DNA from: Pocillopora verrucosa
Lineage: Eukaryota; Cnidaria; Anthozoa; Scleractinia; Pocilloporidae
DNA length: 64,000 nt
Direction: 5' to 3'
NCBI RefSeq assembly: GCF_036669915.1
Contig: NC_089315.1
Location: 7,869,291 to 7,933,290 of the forward strand
In this document: in pieces, positions 48,900 to 62,600 of the stretch
How the letters are laid out: each line of letters starts with the position of its first letter
How positions within the stretch are numbered: position 1 is the stretch's first letter
Notes under the pieces: generated by a model
What the model was told of the DNA's origin: nothing
What the model saw: only the letters and a program-made list of their open reading frames with translations
The model's database searches: none
Position numbers and translations under genes: made by a program

Positions 48900-51800
48900 T
48901 ATCCGTCATGAAGTGTGTTACTTTTGTTTCACTTCCGGTTTCGTCCAAGTCACGCCATCTACAGTGTGTTTTTGAGTTATTTTTTAAAATTCTAATGACA
49001 AAAAGGTTCATGACTAATTTAAACTCGTGATGCTCTCAGTCTCCTTAACCAAGTTTTGCATTTTTGTATTTGATTCGATAAAAAGTTATGCTTAGGTCAT
49101 TCACCTTTTTTCACTCAGTTGACTGGTAACTGCATGCTTTCATTTGTAGACTGACAATCCTTATGAGTTAGCAGCCCCTGACGGTTGGAATTGAGATAAA
49201 ATTTCCTCCAAATTTTCGTTTTAGCTATTACAATTTACTCACTTTGCTGCAGACAAAATGTTTAAGGCAGGCATGTTAATATGTACGAAACGATAGCAAA
49301 ACGATCAGGCTCAAAAACCTCACAACCCCTCATCTCATAGATCTTTGAGCTCTCGTGGTTGTCCAGATGGTTTTCGAATCCCAACAGTATGTCCAACATT
49401 TCCATTATGAAAACTGAAGCGATTGTTCAAAACTAATTTCCCGTTAGCCTGAGGCGCGGCGACGGAACTGTGTTGAGGGTTAGGACTCACCCAGGCTTAG
49501 ACCTGAGCCAGACCTAAAGAACTTCAGATGCCATTTTTGATCCTGACATGAACCATCATGTGCTACTTGTCCAAAAAAAAAATTGTTTCCAATATCTAAG
49601 AAACACTTATACGTGTCAATAGTTCTAAGGCAGACTTGAACGGAGTAAATTTTTAAATTTCCGGCCTTGTAAACATGATCCACAATAGCAAATTTTTCCT
49701 GGAAATAGTTTTCCTGGAGGAGTCTTTTTAATCGAAAAAACACTGATTTAAAAAAAACGTCAGAGGACAAATTGAAACAAACAAGCTCCCAAGAAGTAAA
49801 ATAAATCAACATGAAAATAGCTAGCACAAAACGAGAAAACTATGAACTGAAGACTTGTAAGTCTTGTAAGGGAAAAACGTTTTTTCTCTTTTCCCTATGA
49901 CGGTATAAGCTTTGTACACAATTGAAAGTGCCCCTCTTTAAAATTCTAAACATTCAACGGATCAGTTTTCAGTAACTGAACCGCGATCTTAAAGTTTGGA
50001 AAATGCACGTGACGACTTTTTATAACGAGTTATCGTGAATTAAGTTTAATCTCAGAGCGTGCGTTTTTTTTTACCTTATTATACAATTTAAATTGTGAGT
50101 TTCCAAAATTGAATTTTTTACCAAAGACCGTAATGTGTGCTTAATTCTAAGGTAGAAGTTACCATAGCCAAAGTTTATGTTTAAGGCAGAGTCACGGATT
50201 ACATCACTTCGGCTGTCTATCCACTTCGTAAAAGGCATTTTTAAAGCACCTTTGATGACCTACTTTTCACTGCCGGCGCTTTTGAGTAACGCCTTCATAA
50301 TTGCTCAATGGTCGTTCAATCTTAATAATCAAGGTCCAAAAACAGCTGGGCATTTTCTCTTCCAAGCCTCGCCCCACGCCTCCGCATTAGCCTCTGCGCC
50401 CTACATTTTGTCTTCTTCTACCGCTCTCCCTTTTCCCTATGTTAAGAACATCTTCACCACCGTAAAAACGGCCATTTCCATTTGACTTTTACTCAGTTGG
50501 AAGCTCGCTATCCAAAACATAGAAATTCACAACATGATTTAGAAATTTTTTCTCATTCTTGTAACTCTTAAACTATCACTTGCTTATGCTAATAAAATAA
50601 CTTATCTTTCATTTTCTACACTGCAGATATTATGTACCCGACATGACTTCGTTAGCACTTAAAAGCTTTTAACCTCTTCACACAAACTGAAAGAAGGCTA
50701 ATACGCGTACGCTAAAAGATATTCTTTAGTCGACTGTTAATCGCTAGATAAAGGCATCTCAATACATCTGACAAAAAGTCATTTGTCTGTTGAAAACGAA
50801 AACCTATCTGTTTTCAGCCTTTCCGTAAGCCCCGTCTAAAAATTAATGGCATGACGTGAGACCGCCAGACATGCAACTGTGAATGATAAAAAAAGAAATA
50901 TTCTTGAGTGTCAAGTTTCCCAAGTCGTTTATCAAGAAAGTTTTGTTTCATTTTGTGCAGGTAAAGATAAGTCAAAAGATAATTCTTGAGGGTCGCTGAT
51001 TAAGGTAAGATCGATGTTTCACCGGCTACAGCTCCTTCCCATTCCGATAATGATGCTAACCAGGCGAGGAGAAGAAAAATTGTGGCAACTAATTACTTCT
51101 TTCGCTCTGAACTGTGAATTTCACACGTCAGATTTAGCTTAACAGAATGAATAAGTAATAACAATTAATTTCAAAGCTTTTTCGTTTGAACAGTAGCAGT
51201 TTATATTCACTTTAAGCTGAATTTTAAAATTTAAAATATTAAAATATTAAAATTATTTTCCACGGACCAATGGCAACAAGATACAAATACAAAGGTAAAC
51301 ATGTAAAATGCTCGGTATATATTGAAAAAAATATCTGATAACGTTGATTGTGGGCTAACGATTCCATCTTTACAGAAAACCTCATTGCAAGATAAACGGG
51401 CGCCAATTTGTTTCTTATCGTTGTGTCTATCCATGTTTTTATTTTCGAGGTTTATTAATATTTATCAAGTGATAGCCTCAAGTCATAATTATTGCGACGA
51501 CTCTCGCTTGGGGAATTACCAGTGAACAGTGAGATTTCCTATTTGCCGTTTGACTCAACGGAATCGATTGGTCCTGCTTAAGCGAGGATTTGCGGAAAAG
51601 TGGTTGTGGTGAGGGCAGAACTCAATAGCGTAAAACCACGCTCTCAACAATTGAATGGGACATTTAAAATTAAAACTTAACAGCCATCACCTGCAAATCC
51701 CAGAATTCTTGACGTTCTCCGTTACCGTGGCTGACGGTTTTGAAAACATATCGATCTCGCTTCAAAACCTGCCGACAGTCATTCTACGAATTATACCAAA

Positions 51801-54800
51801 GAGTCGACAAAACACCAAACTTGCGTCAAGAGATTTGAGTGGTAATATTAAAGACGCACGAACGAGCGAATATTCGACTGGAGTTACGGTAACAGTTTTA
51901 TTTCTCTTAACACCGTTAGTAAATGTTTATACTGGCTAACGTACCACCAGAATTAACGAAACTCGCATCTTTTTTACTTATTATTAGAGTTGCTTCTAAT
52001 GATTGGTCCGGGCTTTAACATGATTAAGATGAAGTCCCTCTAACCTTTTTTTGTTCTTTTTTTTTTGTGTCAGCGCGTTTATTGATAAGGTTTTGGGCAA
52101 TGTTGTGTTAATGTTATAGCCTACCGTGGTAGCATTCATGATGAATAAACTGAATTGTGAAACAATTTCGATTATTTGACCAGTCCTAAGCGAATTATGA
52201 CGAAGAGTCGTTTTGCACCTAGTACAATATAGGTGATATTATATTCTTTTTGTCAAAAACGCACAAGGATTTCCGTTGTGTATCGAAACTGTTGCGGCAT
52301 ATTTCTTTATAACGGTTTAGTTCTCCTAAGAATTTTCGTCTTCTCTGCGATTTCTGAGTCGAGTCAATAACAAAGCGCCGTCGAGTCTCTTCAGTTGCCC
52401 TATCCTTATTACTTGACAACCAACTGACAGAAATGTTGACGGTATCGGAATAAACATAGATACTCTGTTTATTGTCCGTAGTTCTGCCGCAAAGCAAATT
52501 GTAGCATTAAGCTGAAACAGGCTGAAATGAATCGAAATAACGCATGAAACGCCAGCGTATAGTGAAATTAATTTTCACTTTTTGAGTTATGGAGAAAATA
52601 AGCATCTACGATTTACCTCCAATTGCATATATTTTAAAGTGGTACTTTAGTCGTTTAAGCAGTGATATGATGCTCTCTACCCGATTGGTCATGATTTTTT
52701 TAAATTTTTCGTGAACTATTTGAAGATAAATAAAAGATTAAAACGTCGGGGTTTAATCATCAGTGATGAGAAAAAAGTAGAGCTAGCTTCATTAACAAAT
52801 TTACAAATTAACGCGGAATTGCATATCAGGCTAAAGGAGATACAGGAGCAACTTTAGTCTTTTCGCTATAACCCCTTCTCCTTGTCATACCTTTTCTCAC
52901 CGAACAAAGCTTAAGTTTCAAAGCTCGCGCATCTAACTCTGAATCACATAACCAAGATTTCTCAGACATGGGACGAGCCTGAAATAAAATAACTACAGTC
53001 GAATCGAACTTCGCACTTATTCGAGCCAAAACTAGCGATATTTCCCTGGTTTACACTATGCACTTATTGGTTGATTTTATGGTGGGTTACTCGAATCCTG
53101 GTCATGCAACCTCTGACTTGAAGTATTTTTCGCTCCTCTTCAGGAGATTTTCTGTATACTCGCACCCTCGATAACTCAGTTGTCGATACGAGATAAGTCG
53201 TGTCTATCTGTACGTTAGTCTAAAAATTTGCATTATTTTGAAGAAGCTTACAATTCTTTATATTTTCGTTTTTAATTCTTAATTGCAAAATGTTCTGTGT
53301 TCGTTCGCCCTCTCTTCTTTGAAATAGAATTGGATCAAAATGTGCACCGTCAGAATAGAACTGAAAAGTAACTAAAAGAAATAATAATTATAATTTCTTG
53401 GTATACACTGTATTTGTTCGTTTTTGTTTTTGTTCCTTTATCACAATTTAATAATAACTAGAGTTCCTGATAACTCAAGCTTTTTTCATTACTCTCCTTG
53501 GGCGTTCGAGTTATCATGAATCAATGGCCACAAATTTCTGTACTTTGCAGGAGCGACTTTTTGCTGTGTGAGATGTTTGATAATTCGGCTGAGAGCTAAT
53601 TTTAAAGATTTTCTGTTAAATTATTTTTAACTTTTATCACCCTTTTAGTCACCCCTTACCATACTTATTAAAGAGATTCGCGCACTGAATTCTTTTATAT
53701 CTTGGAGAGGAAATATTACTTTCAAAAAGGCTGGCACAGAAAAAAAAGTACTCCAGTGGCTTTTCTTTGCAAGTAACTCTTAGCTATCTTCTAGCTCCTG
53801 GCCTTTGAGGCGTCAGCTCGATCGACAGAGAATCACATGATTTTATGTCACACCTACTCCTAGAAGGATGATGGTTTTTGTGAGCGTATTGTTCCAGAGA
53901 TGCAAAAAAATTTTTAACAGACTAAGGTAGAATCTCATTGGGCCTGATCCATGCACTTTTGCACGAATCGCGCCCAATGATGGATTAAATGATCGCGCCT
54001 ACTAGAAGATTGATTTTTTTTTGTAGATTACCCGATGGCAAATTGAACAAGGACTTCCTTTTGCTCTCGTTTCCTTTCCCTCTTGAAATAAAATTTCGTG
54101 CTCATTTTTTAGATTGTTTTGACTAAAACACTTTCCTTGGTCAAGAGATTGTAAACTGTTGCCTTGGTACAAAAAAACACTTTCCACTGGAAACTCGTAA
54201 ATTCTCACTGTAGTTCCTTCGTTCAAGTGTATGACTTTGTTAACTTGTAGAGTAAAGAGAGATCCATCTGGTCAGAATTCTTATCCAAGCTTTCGACAGG
54301 AATCGGGGAGGGGTCTTCTAGAATTGAGATCAACTTTAAATGCCAATGAAGAACGATAGCGCGAATGCAAGCTTATTACATGACCAGATGTGCAAAACGA
54401 GGCTATTTGAAAGTACCTTTTCACAAAGGGAAAAATAAACTTAGCTTTCTATGTAACTCAAGAGATAATAATGGTGCATTATATTCTCTTCGTTCATCAC
54501 CTATCAGCCTGTATTCTCTGTGCATTGGTGAAAATGCAGTTCTATAATTTACATGAAAAGAATAAGCAATACGAACTAGTGCACTGGTAATTTGGATCGG
54601 CTATATTGCTTTGTGAGTACAACAAAGAGGCTTTGGCTTGAAGTGCATCAGTGGCCAAATGGAACGAAAGAGGTTCCATCTTACCGGTCTAACCAAAACG
54701 AAAGATTCTCCTTGAAAGGTGGAATTTATTTTCCAAAACTTTTCCAGTTTGACCGAGCCAATCCATTCAGTTTTGAAACAAAATTTCCGAGCATTCTGGT

Positions 54801-56663
54801 TGAAGCTCACAACCATAACTCACTGATCCTTGCCTTAAAAAAGAGACCTTGCCGGCAAAGTTCTGAGAGGCAGCGCGAAGTTACACTAACCGCGCGTTCT
54901 TACCTGACCTCACTAATGAATGCAAGTCTCTAGAGAGAGTTTCTCAGGCATGATGTCATATACGGAAAGTGCAGTCTCGAGTATCTCAAGCCGTCGCCAT
55001 GGAGTAGACTAGCTAGAAACAAACGTAAGAACTGTAAGCATTCCTAAGCAATTTAAAACTAGGGTGTGACAGTTAGATCTCTTGAGACTCGAGAATGAGG
55101 AGTGGATGGCCTTTCGGGCACATTGTAGCTTAAAAATGTGAATATTTGCTATATTAGTTTTCTCCATCGCTGAGCTTGTATTTTTAATTAACCTTTATTT
55201 TGATTATTTTATTTCATATTAGGTAAGTAAATAGTAATTTAGTGTCCCCAATTATTGAGCAGTCATGCCAAACTATTTATGACACCTAAATAAAGTTTTT
55301 ATCTTATCTTATGAAACGATTGCATGATAGCGAGTCTTAAACTCAAGGAAACTATAGATTTTGTTAGTCAAGAACCCAAAATCATAATCTAACGTCAACT
55401 CCTTACTTCCCGCAGTTGGACTTTGCCTAAATATTCAAAGTGGAACAGAAGTAAAGAAGTTCTGCGTTCAAATGATCATCGCATCGTCATCATTAGCGTG
55501 GTTTTACATTGAGGTGGCACGATTTTAGGAGGCTGAAAGATCGAAGGTCACACACACCATGAAGTCTCGTACTGCCCGAGTCTCAAGTAAGATACTGCAG
55601 TTGTTGAAAGTTACCTCTATGGAAGTTAGGCATTTCTTCGGCACACAAAGTCATATAAAGAAATTGACAAAACAACGGAACAGGGTTCAGTACTGAAAAG
55701 AGATCCTTGTTTATGATTGCCAAATGTTTACATGTTCGCTGATGCTTTGGTGTACAATGTCGGTTGTATACCAAACATGTTTGCAAACCACACATTGCTT
55801 ACTAAGAAAACAGATGGCTTTTTCTTATTATGAGCAAGGGCTTGGTCATGGCCAATATTCTTGGTTTGAATGACCTCGTTCTCGTTTGGGCACTTGTGTT
55901 GGCGTTCAGGCTTCGAATTTGGCCTTGACGAAATAATTAGCCGATTGTTGATCTCTAAATGATAATGGACACTAGAGATTTTGGCCGACATATTTGCATT
56001 CAATGAGCTAATACTTTTTTTTATTATTTTTTGCGATTGTAGTTAAGTCTCTTAGGGAATTATTTTAACATTCTTATCATACTCATTGTTAAACTTAGCA
56101 ATGCCAATGTCAATAACATAATGGGCTCCTGGCAACATCCAAATCCTTTCGTAAAAGAAAAAAAATCGACAAAGATAGTTTCAATTTTTACACTTTTATT
56201 GCAATGTTTTGTCGTTAATTTTTTCGGCAACCTTTTGTTTCAATCACTTTAAAACCAGATTATCTATAGAGTACTTTATGTAAATTCATGTTGTTTAGCA
56301 GCTGTTTAGCGGCGTTTCGCGGTCTTTTACTTGACTGGAGTCCAGTCTTTCAACTGGTGCAGAAGAAAAGGAGAGAAACTGAAACAGAGGTTGTAGTGCG
56401 AATATTTGCTTAGAGGAAGACTTAGATGATACTTTTGCGGTTGATATGCGAAGATCGGACGAAAGAGTGGATTTTAAGAAATTTCACTTTTTTTAAATAT
56501 GATCAGCCAGCTATTTAGTTTCCCCTTTAGTCATTAACTTGTGGCGAGCCGACAACACAACTAACAGCGGTAATTACGACTTTGGCTTGCCTGGTGTACA
56601 ATTAACTTCAAGTCGACTGTTATTGGGGTTTAACATTAACCACCGGTCTCACGCCTTTGAAAA
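48900..56663. other. Intergenic region
   Basis: About 7.8 kb without a recognisable gene. A 115-codon minus-strand frame at 49827-49480 has scattered Cys residues but no ATG at its head and no family match. The + frames at 50177, 51655 and 54592 look like chance. A probable non-LTR retrotransposon tail lies at about 55.09-55.32 kb. Confidence 0.5.
55090..55318 (+). mobile_element. Possible 3' tail of a non-LTR (LINE) retrotransposon
   Basis: The segment ends CACCTAAATAAAGTTTTT followed by a short TATCT-type microsatellite (ATCTTATCTTA), as is typical of CR1/RTE/Jockey-like 3' ends. No reverse transcriptase sequence is visible, so it would be a 5'-truncated copy. Confidence 0.4.
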
Positions 56664-59600
56664 TGAATTTGTGCAGATCAAAAGATAACCAAGAAGGTAT
56701 TGTATAATTGTTCGTCTATAGTTTTAAGTCCTTCATCGTGTGAACGGTCAGGATGTGCTGTTTCTCTGCAGCAGCTGTTTCCAGTTTCCCTAACAACCGA
56801 AGGTTAGTTCGCGACAATGTCGATGGGATAAGTTAAGGCGAAGTTTGTTATGCACACGTACTTTCCGTTTCGAGCAAAGTGAAGTATTTTGGCCCTGATG
56901 TCATTTTTCAGAATATTTAGTATTAAAGGCGTGCTTTAAAAAGGGATCTCATCGTTATAAAACAAATACGCGAGGTACCTATGAAATACAATTATTTGAT
57001 TTTGCAAGAGAGAGAGCGGTCGTCTCCATATTAATATATTTATGAAAGGAAAGAAAACCGATTGGAAAGTTTATTGAAAAAATAAAAAAATAGAAAAAAA
57101 AAAACACTAAACGCGTGGGTATGATACTTATTACATGGAGTGGTAGTAACGAATGAGTTAATCCTGGCTGGCTTACTTTTACATGCTACTTATTATTGGA
57201 TTAACGCTGGTTTTACGAGATAGATTATACGTCTTTAAACATTATCTTGTTCTATTGTTAGCGTCTTTTTATTTGTAAATTTGGGTAAAATCATTTACAT
57301 GTGCATTGTTGTAGATAATGTTTTGAAAATTGCAAATCTGTCTGTGTGGTTTTTTTCCCTAAACTGTGGGCATGTATGTTACAATTTTTTTAAATCGATG
57401 AAGATTAAGTTTCTGTGCATGGATAATATTTTGCTTTCATTTTCCCTTGAGCCACTTTATTTGGTTTAGGTTTTGTTAATAAATGTTTTACATATATACT
57501 ATTTTCAACAAGTATTAGAGGTTAAATATGTGATGCCCTTTCATATGATCTCAGTTAACCTAAGTTGGATTTGCTAGCATAATTTAACCTTACCTCATGC
57601 TAAAATCCTCATGCATGCATATCAGATGGCAGTGTTGATTCTGATTGCAAAAATCTATGGGCTAGAAAATTTATCATTAATTTGGAGCATCTAGCCTGGT
57701 TATGGCAATAAAATATGCAATAAATTGTATCTGAATTTATTATGCAAATTGTTTTTAATTAATGAAACAAGGACACAATCCAAATTAAAGATGAGAGTTT
57801 TTCCATAGTTTCACTAAAGTATTCAGCTCGTTTAGTATAGCTTTTTAGTTTATGAGACTCCTAGAATTCTCGAGAGATCTTTGGCTTCTTATTTTGAGGA
57901 AATAATTATTTCAGGGTTCATTGATGTGGATAAATTAGTGGTAAACCTATTTATTATCCAACTGCACTCAGAAGAGTACAAATAATGCAGAGTTGAGTAC
58001 AAATATCCTGCAATTTGGGACAGTTGGTTATTTTATACAAAAAAAAAAAGTGTTTTACCATTTGGCTGGACGTGCTATCCTGTTCAATCTACTGCCTTCC
58101 CATCAAAATACAGCACAACTTGTAAAAATACTCAGCCATACTACATATGAAGATGTCTAATAAGATACATTTATCATTTCAGCCAAGGAGAGGCAGTTGA
58201 GGACAAATGACCATGAGTATAATGCACAATTCCAATATGTCAACAATTACATCAGGACATCGAAATACAGTATTCTCACCTTTCTTCCCCTCAACTTATT
58301 TGAGCAATTCCGCAGGGTTGCTAATCTTTATTTCATTATGCAAATCATTATCATGGTGAGTAAAATTACAATTTTTTGAATTTTCTTCTTTTGAGGCATA
58401 TTTTGAAAACAATTATCTTTATTAATTACTAGCTTTGGGCCACCAACTAATAATGTTGTGGATGGCATTTAACTGTAACCAAGCTCTGAGTGCTGGGCTT
58501 CCAGAAAACTGTTGAACTAGTAATAAGCAGAGTGGGAAGGAGAAGAATGGATTAATGTCAATTATAAGGTTCAGTGTTTCTGGAGTGAAAGACATGCGTT
58601 ACTTCTTAGAAAAGATTTAAAATGAGCACTGTGTTTTGAGGCCACTTATCTGTGCTAAATGTTATCTCTCAATGGAGATGAGTGAGAAAATAGCAAAGTT
58701 TAGAATTGGTATGGACCTGCTCATGCAGCTTTTTCATTCATCACCTCAGACTGAGGCCCTGGAGGAGGCTTGGAGACTTCATAGTCATCAGCTGCTTGAT
58801 TACTTGTGAATTTTAATGTATACACCTGTACCCTTTCAGTCAGAGTTACCAGGTTAATGTACAATGTACCAAGTTGACTCCTCTTATTGCAGACACCCTA
58901 GGGGGGGATTCATTGTCTGATTTTGGACAAACTACTGTTTAAACGCTGTAGCAAGAGGAAAAACAAGTGAAAAGTAGTGCTGGAGGGGGGGAGGGGTATG
59001 AAAGTGTTCATATTACGGAATAGTTAGAGTCTGTAATAATGGAAGTTAATTTCAGCAATTTTTTTTTGTTGCATTTCGCTGGGAGGCCTAGGCTCTTGTC
59101 TGCAATGGCAGGGTGTCTGTAATAGCAAGGTGTCCTCAGGTTGTGAGTCAATTGCACATATATGATGCCTTAGGATAATTATTTTTCCTGACACATAATG
59201 TTATTTTTGTTCTTTTCTGGTAAATAAAAGTATTTTTTTTTCCTAGTCTATCCCAAAAATCACTGCATTGAGTCCAGAAGCTACAGCTGTACCTCTCATT
59301 TGTGTTTTGGCAGCAACAGGAGTGAAAGATGGTGCAGATGACATTGTAAGTTTCCTTTGTAATTCACTCTTTACATCCAGCATCATGTACAATGTCTATT
59401 CTCCACACTATTCTCTATACTTTTCCTAAGGTGCTGACAAGGAGAATTTGTTTTAAACAATTAAGAGCTTCTTTAGTTGGTGATTATTTCCTTTTTCTCA
59501 TGACCTCAATATGTGATCAAGGGGTGATATGTTAGGAGAAATTAGATGCTAGGCACTCTCTAGTGTTAGGATTCAAAGGGTTGAGTGATTTTTCCTTTAA

Positions 59601-62600
59601 TTTTTTTCCATTGGTAGAAGAACAAAATGGGTGGTGATAATTATTATTTTGATCATATGAGTATGACCAAAGAATTCTTTACATGACGTGTTAATACAAG
59701 TTTGGGAACAATTTGATTGGTAGTGTATGTGACGCAACTTCTAAGGACATGCAAACTTTCAATGGAATGTCAAGAGTATAGCCAACTGACATGTCTAAAT
59801 TTGCACATTACAGAAACGGCATAAAAGTGATAAAGCAGTCAATAACAGAAAAGCAAAGGTTCTCACTGACAGTGGGTAAGTTACATGAATATTTTCTGTG
59901 AAACAATTAATTCATCACTATGATCATAATGTATTGAAATACCTGCAACTGATTTGCTCTTGGTAAAAAATCACAGGCTTGTTAATTCTTTGCATCTCAA
60001 TTGCAATATTTTTCCATGCTCCTCACTCAGAATTTTGCATGATGATTGCTGCATTAGGCACTTTCAGCATCTCAGCTTGTATCACTTAGCTGTACAAACT
60101 CATAGTTTGTTGATTCCTTTTTTCAAAGGCCGAAGGAAGAAAATTGGATGGATCTTCAAGTTGGTCAAGTTCTTCGAATTGACAACAATGAGCAAATCCC
60201 TGTGAGTTGTTTAAAGTACTAACTAGTTTTACCCAGATTAGGCTAAGGGCAGTTGAACTCGGCATGGTGTTGGTGTTATGATTTAAAAGATTTCAAGTCT
60301 AAAATAAATTCAAACTAAAGTATGAATTCTGTTTTCCTTTGATCAATACCAATTAACATTGTAAAGTCTCTGGAACAAAGGAAATTACAGCACTAGTTAG
60401 GCTTCACTGTTTTGATAGAAAATGACATGCTCACTGGTAATCTTTATTTTTTCTGGGGTGTTTTTTTCAAGTGTCAGTACAGTGTGAAAAAGTGTGATAT
60501 GTGAGTTTTGGAACTGGTGGAGTGAGGAGACAATAAAGGGGTGAAGATAAAGGGAGACTTTGAAGAATGGGTTGTAGCTGATCCTTGATAAAAGAGGAAA
60601 ATTAAAAGGCCAGGAAAAAATGATCAGTGAAAAGGGAAGAACCAACCAATCACCATGCCAGTTCTCAGGCCCTTCTAGTACAGTCTTCCACTTACAATTA
60701 TGACAATTTAGTTTTTACTGGATTGTAAGCAGTGGAGTCAAGAGCAGCATTGACGTTTTTCTTCCAATACTGTCAGTTTGATTTTCACTTCATTGTATCC
60801 CTCTGCTTTTCTGATTATGACTTTGACTCTGTTCCAAGTGAAAACCAACCTTAAGAATCCTTGGGATTCAGGCCACTGGTCTGTGGCAGTAATATATATA
60901 TTTAAAATGTGTTGATAGTAAATTAATGAACATGTTTTATTTGACAATGTTGGCTTCTTTGATTTTGCTGATTGGCAGATTTCTTGACTTTGATATAATT
61001 TTTCTGATTCATTAGGCTGATGTAGTTGTGCTCACCACAAGTGAAGAGAATGGATTGTGTTACATTGAGACAGCTGAGCTAGATGGGTAAGAACATCAAA
61101 TTTTTTTAATCATTGATATCTTATGGAAAAAAAAATTGCAGTTAACCCTTTAACTCCCTGAAGTGATTAACATGTAACCTCTAGAGCTGTGGTATATCTA
61201 TACATTATCCAGCAAATACATGTGGGTGTTGCAAATACTAAAACTTACCAGCTTAAAGTTGTTATCTTGATCAAACAGCAAACTCTTGCAACTAATTTAC
61301 AAGGAAATATATAGCAGGTAGAGGAGAGTATAAACAATCAGATCTCGGGAATTAAAGGGGTACAGAGCATGCATGTACAGTCAAACCTCAATTATCCAGA
61401 CCTGTGGGGACTGGGCTGAGTAGACCGGATAATCAAGAGTCTGAATAATTAAAAGTATAAATATTAATGAGCCAAAAATGAATTATGATATGCAACACTA
61501 CTGACATTTACCAATTGAAAGTATTTTCCAAAACATTTTTTTACAACAACATTTTTTGATACAAAATGCTGGCATAGATCAGTTTGTTTCAAGCTGCTAC
61601 AGCCTCTGCTCATTTCTAATTCTATCATTTTCTGAAGCTGCGATTATGGAAAAGCATCAAAATTGTTTCAGTACATCTGCTTTGTTTGATGGGAAAAGTT
61701 TTTATAGATCTCCAATGTAATTAATCTATAATGAGAGAAACAAGTCCAGGTTAAAGAAAAATCTGGATAATTGAGGACCAACTGTACACAGTAACTATAG
61801 TTATCTCAAAGCCAAGCAGTCTTTTGAAAATAGATTGTCTGATTATAAAGAAGTCTGAATTTCATTTCAACGGTATATTTCTTCCAAGCCTTGACAGTTT
61901 TTGTCACTGTGACTAGTGAGAAAAATTGCAGTCCAATCTGTATTTCATCATCATGGTAACCTTCAGTCTACTGAGTAAGCAGGTTTTACATGTATGTTTT
62001 CCAATCCAAAGGGAGACCAACCTGAAGTGTCGTCAACCTCTTCCTGAAACTGGAGAGCTTGGTGATGATGAACAGCAACTCTCAAAAGTGCAAAGTATGT
62101 ATTTTTCAGGTGTTTATTTTCCTTAAATGCAATGTAACCTTTAAGAGCTGCACAATATCTCTTTTGCCTGAGATTCCTTGCCTTTGCTATTTTGTGGTGT
62201 TCCTTCAATTTGTCTAAATGGCTTAAAATATGAGTAAAACTTTTTTTTGTCTGGGTGTAAGTTGTCCCCTGTTTCATTATTTCCACTTAAAGAATTCTTG
62301 AGGTACAAACAATCGAAAGAGGGCCATTCAACAGCTGAAGAAATATGAATGATAAAATTTTTGCCATTTTAAAAAATGGTGTTCTCAATTTAATGATAAC
62401 ATTTATGTATTTGTCTTTAGTGGAAATTACATGTGATCCACCAAACAACAGGCTGGAAAAACTTCAGGGAAGGTTGATGTATGATGGAAATAATTATCCT
62501 CTGGACAATGAAAATGTCATCTTGAGGGTATGATTTGCAAATGTTTTTCCTAAAATGGAACATTTGATAATAATTTCTTTTAGAGAGTTCCTCAGCTAAA

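Noticed and set aside
49480..49827. 115-codon minus-strand frame with several Cys, considered as a secreted or PAN-like domain
   Set aside because: It starts at GTG rather than ATG, has no matching splice sites that I could support, and the Cys spacing fits no family firmly.
50177..50485. 102-codon + frame
   Set aside because: No domain or conserved composition; isolated in intergenic DNA.
54592..54933. 113-codon + frame
   Set aside because: Overlaps an equally open minus frame, starts without an ATG in the sequence (TTG), and shows no motif.
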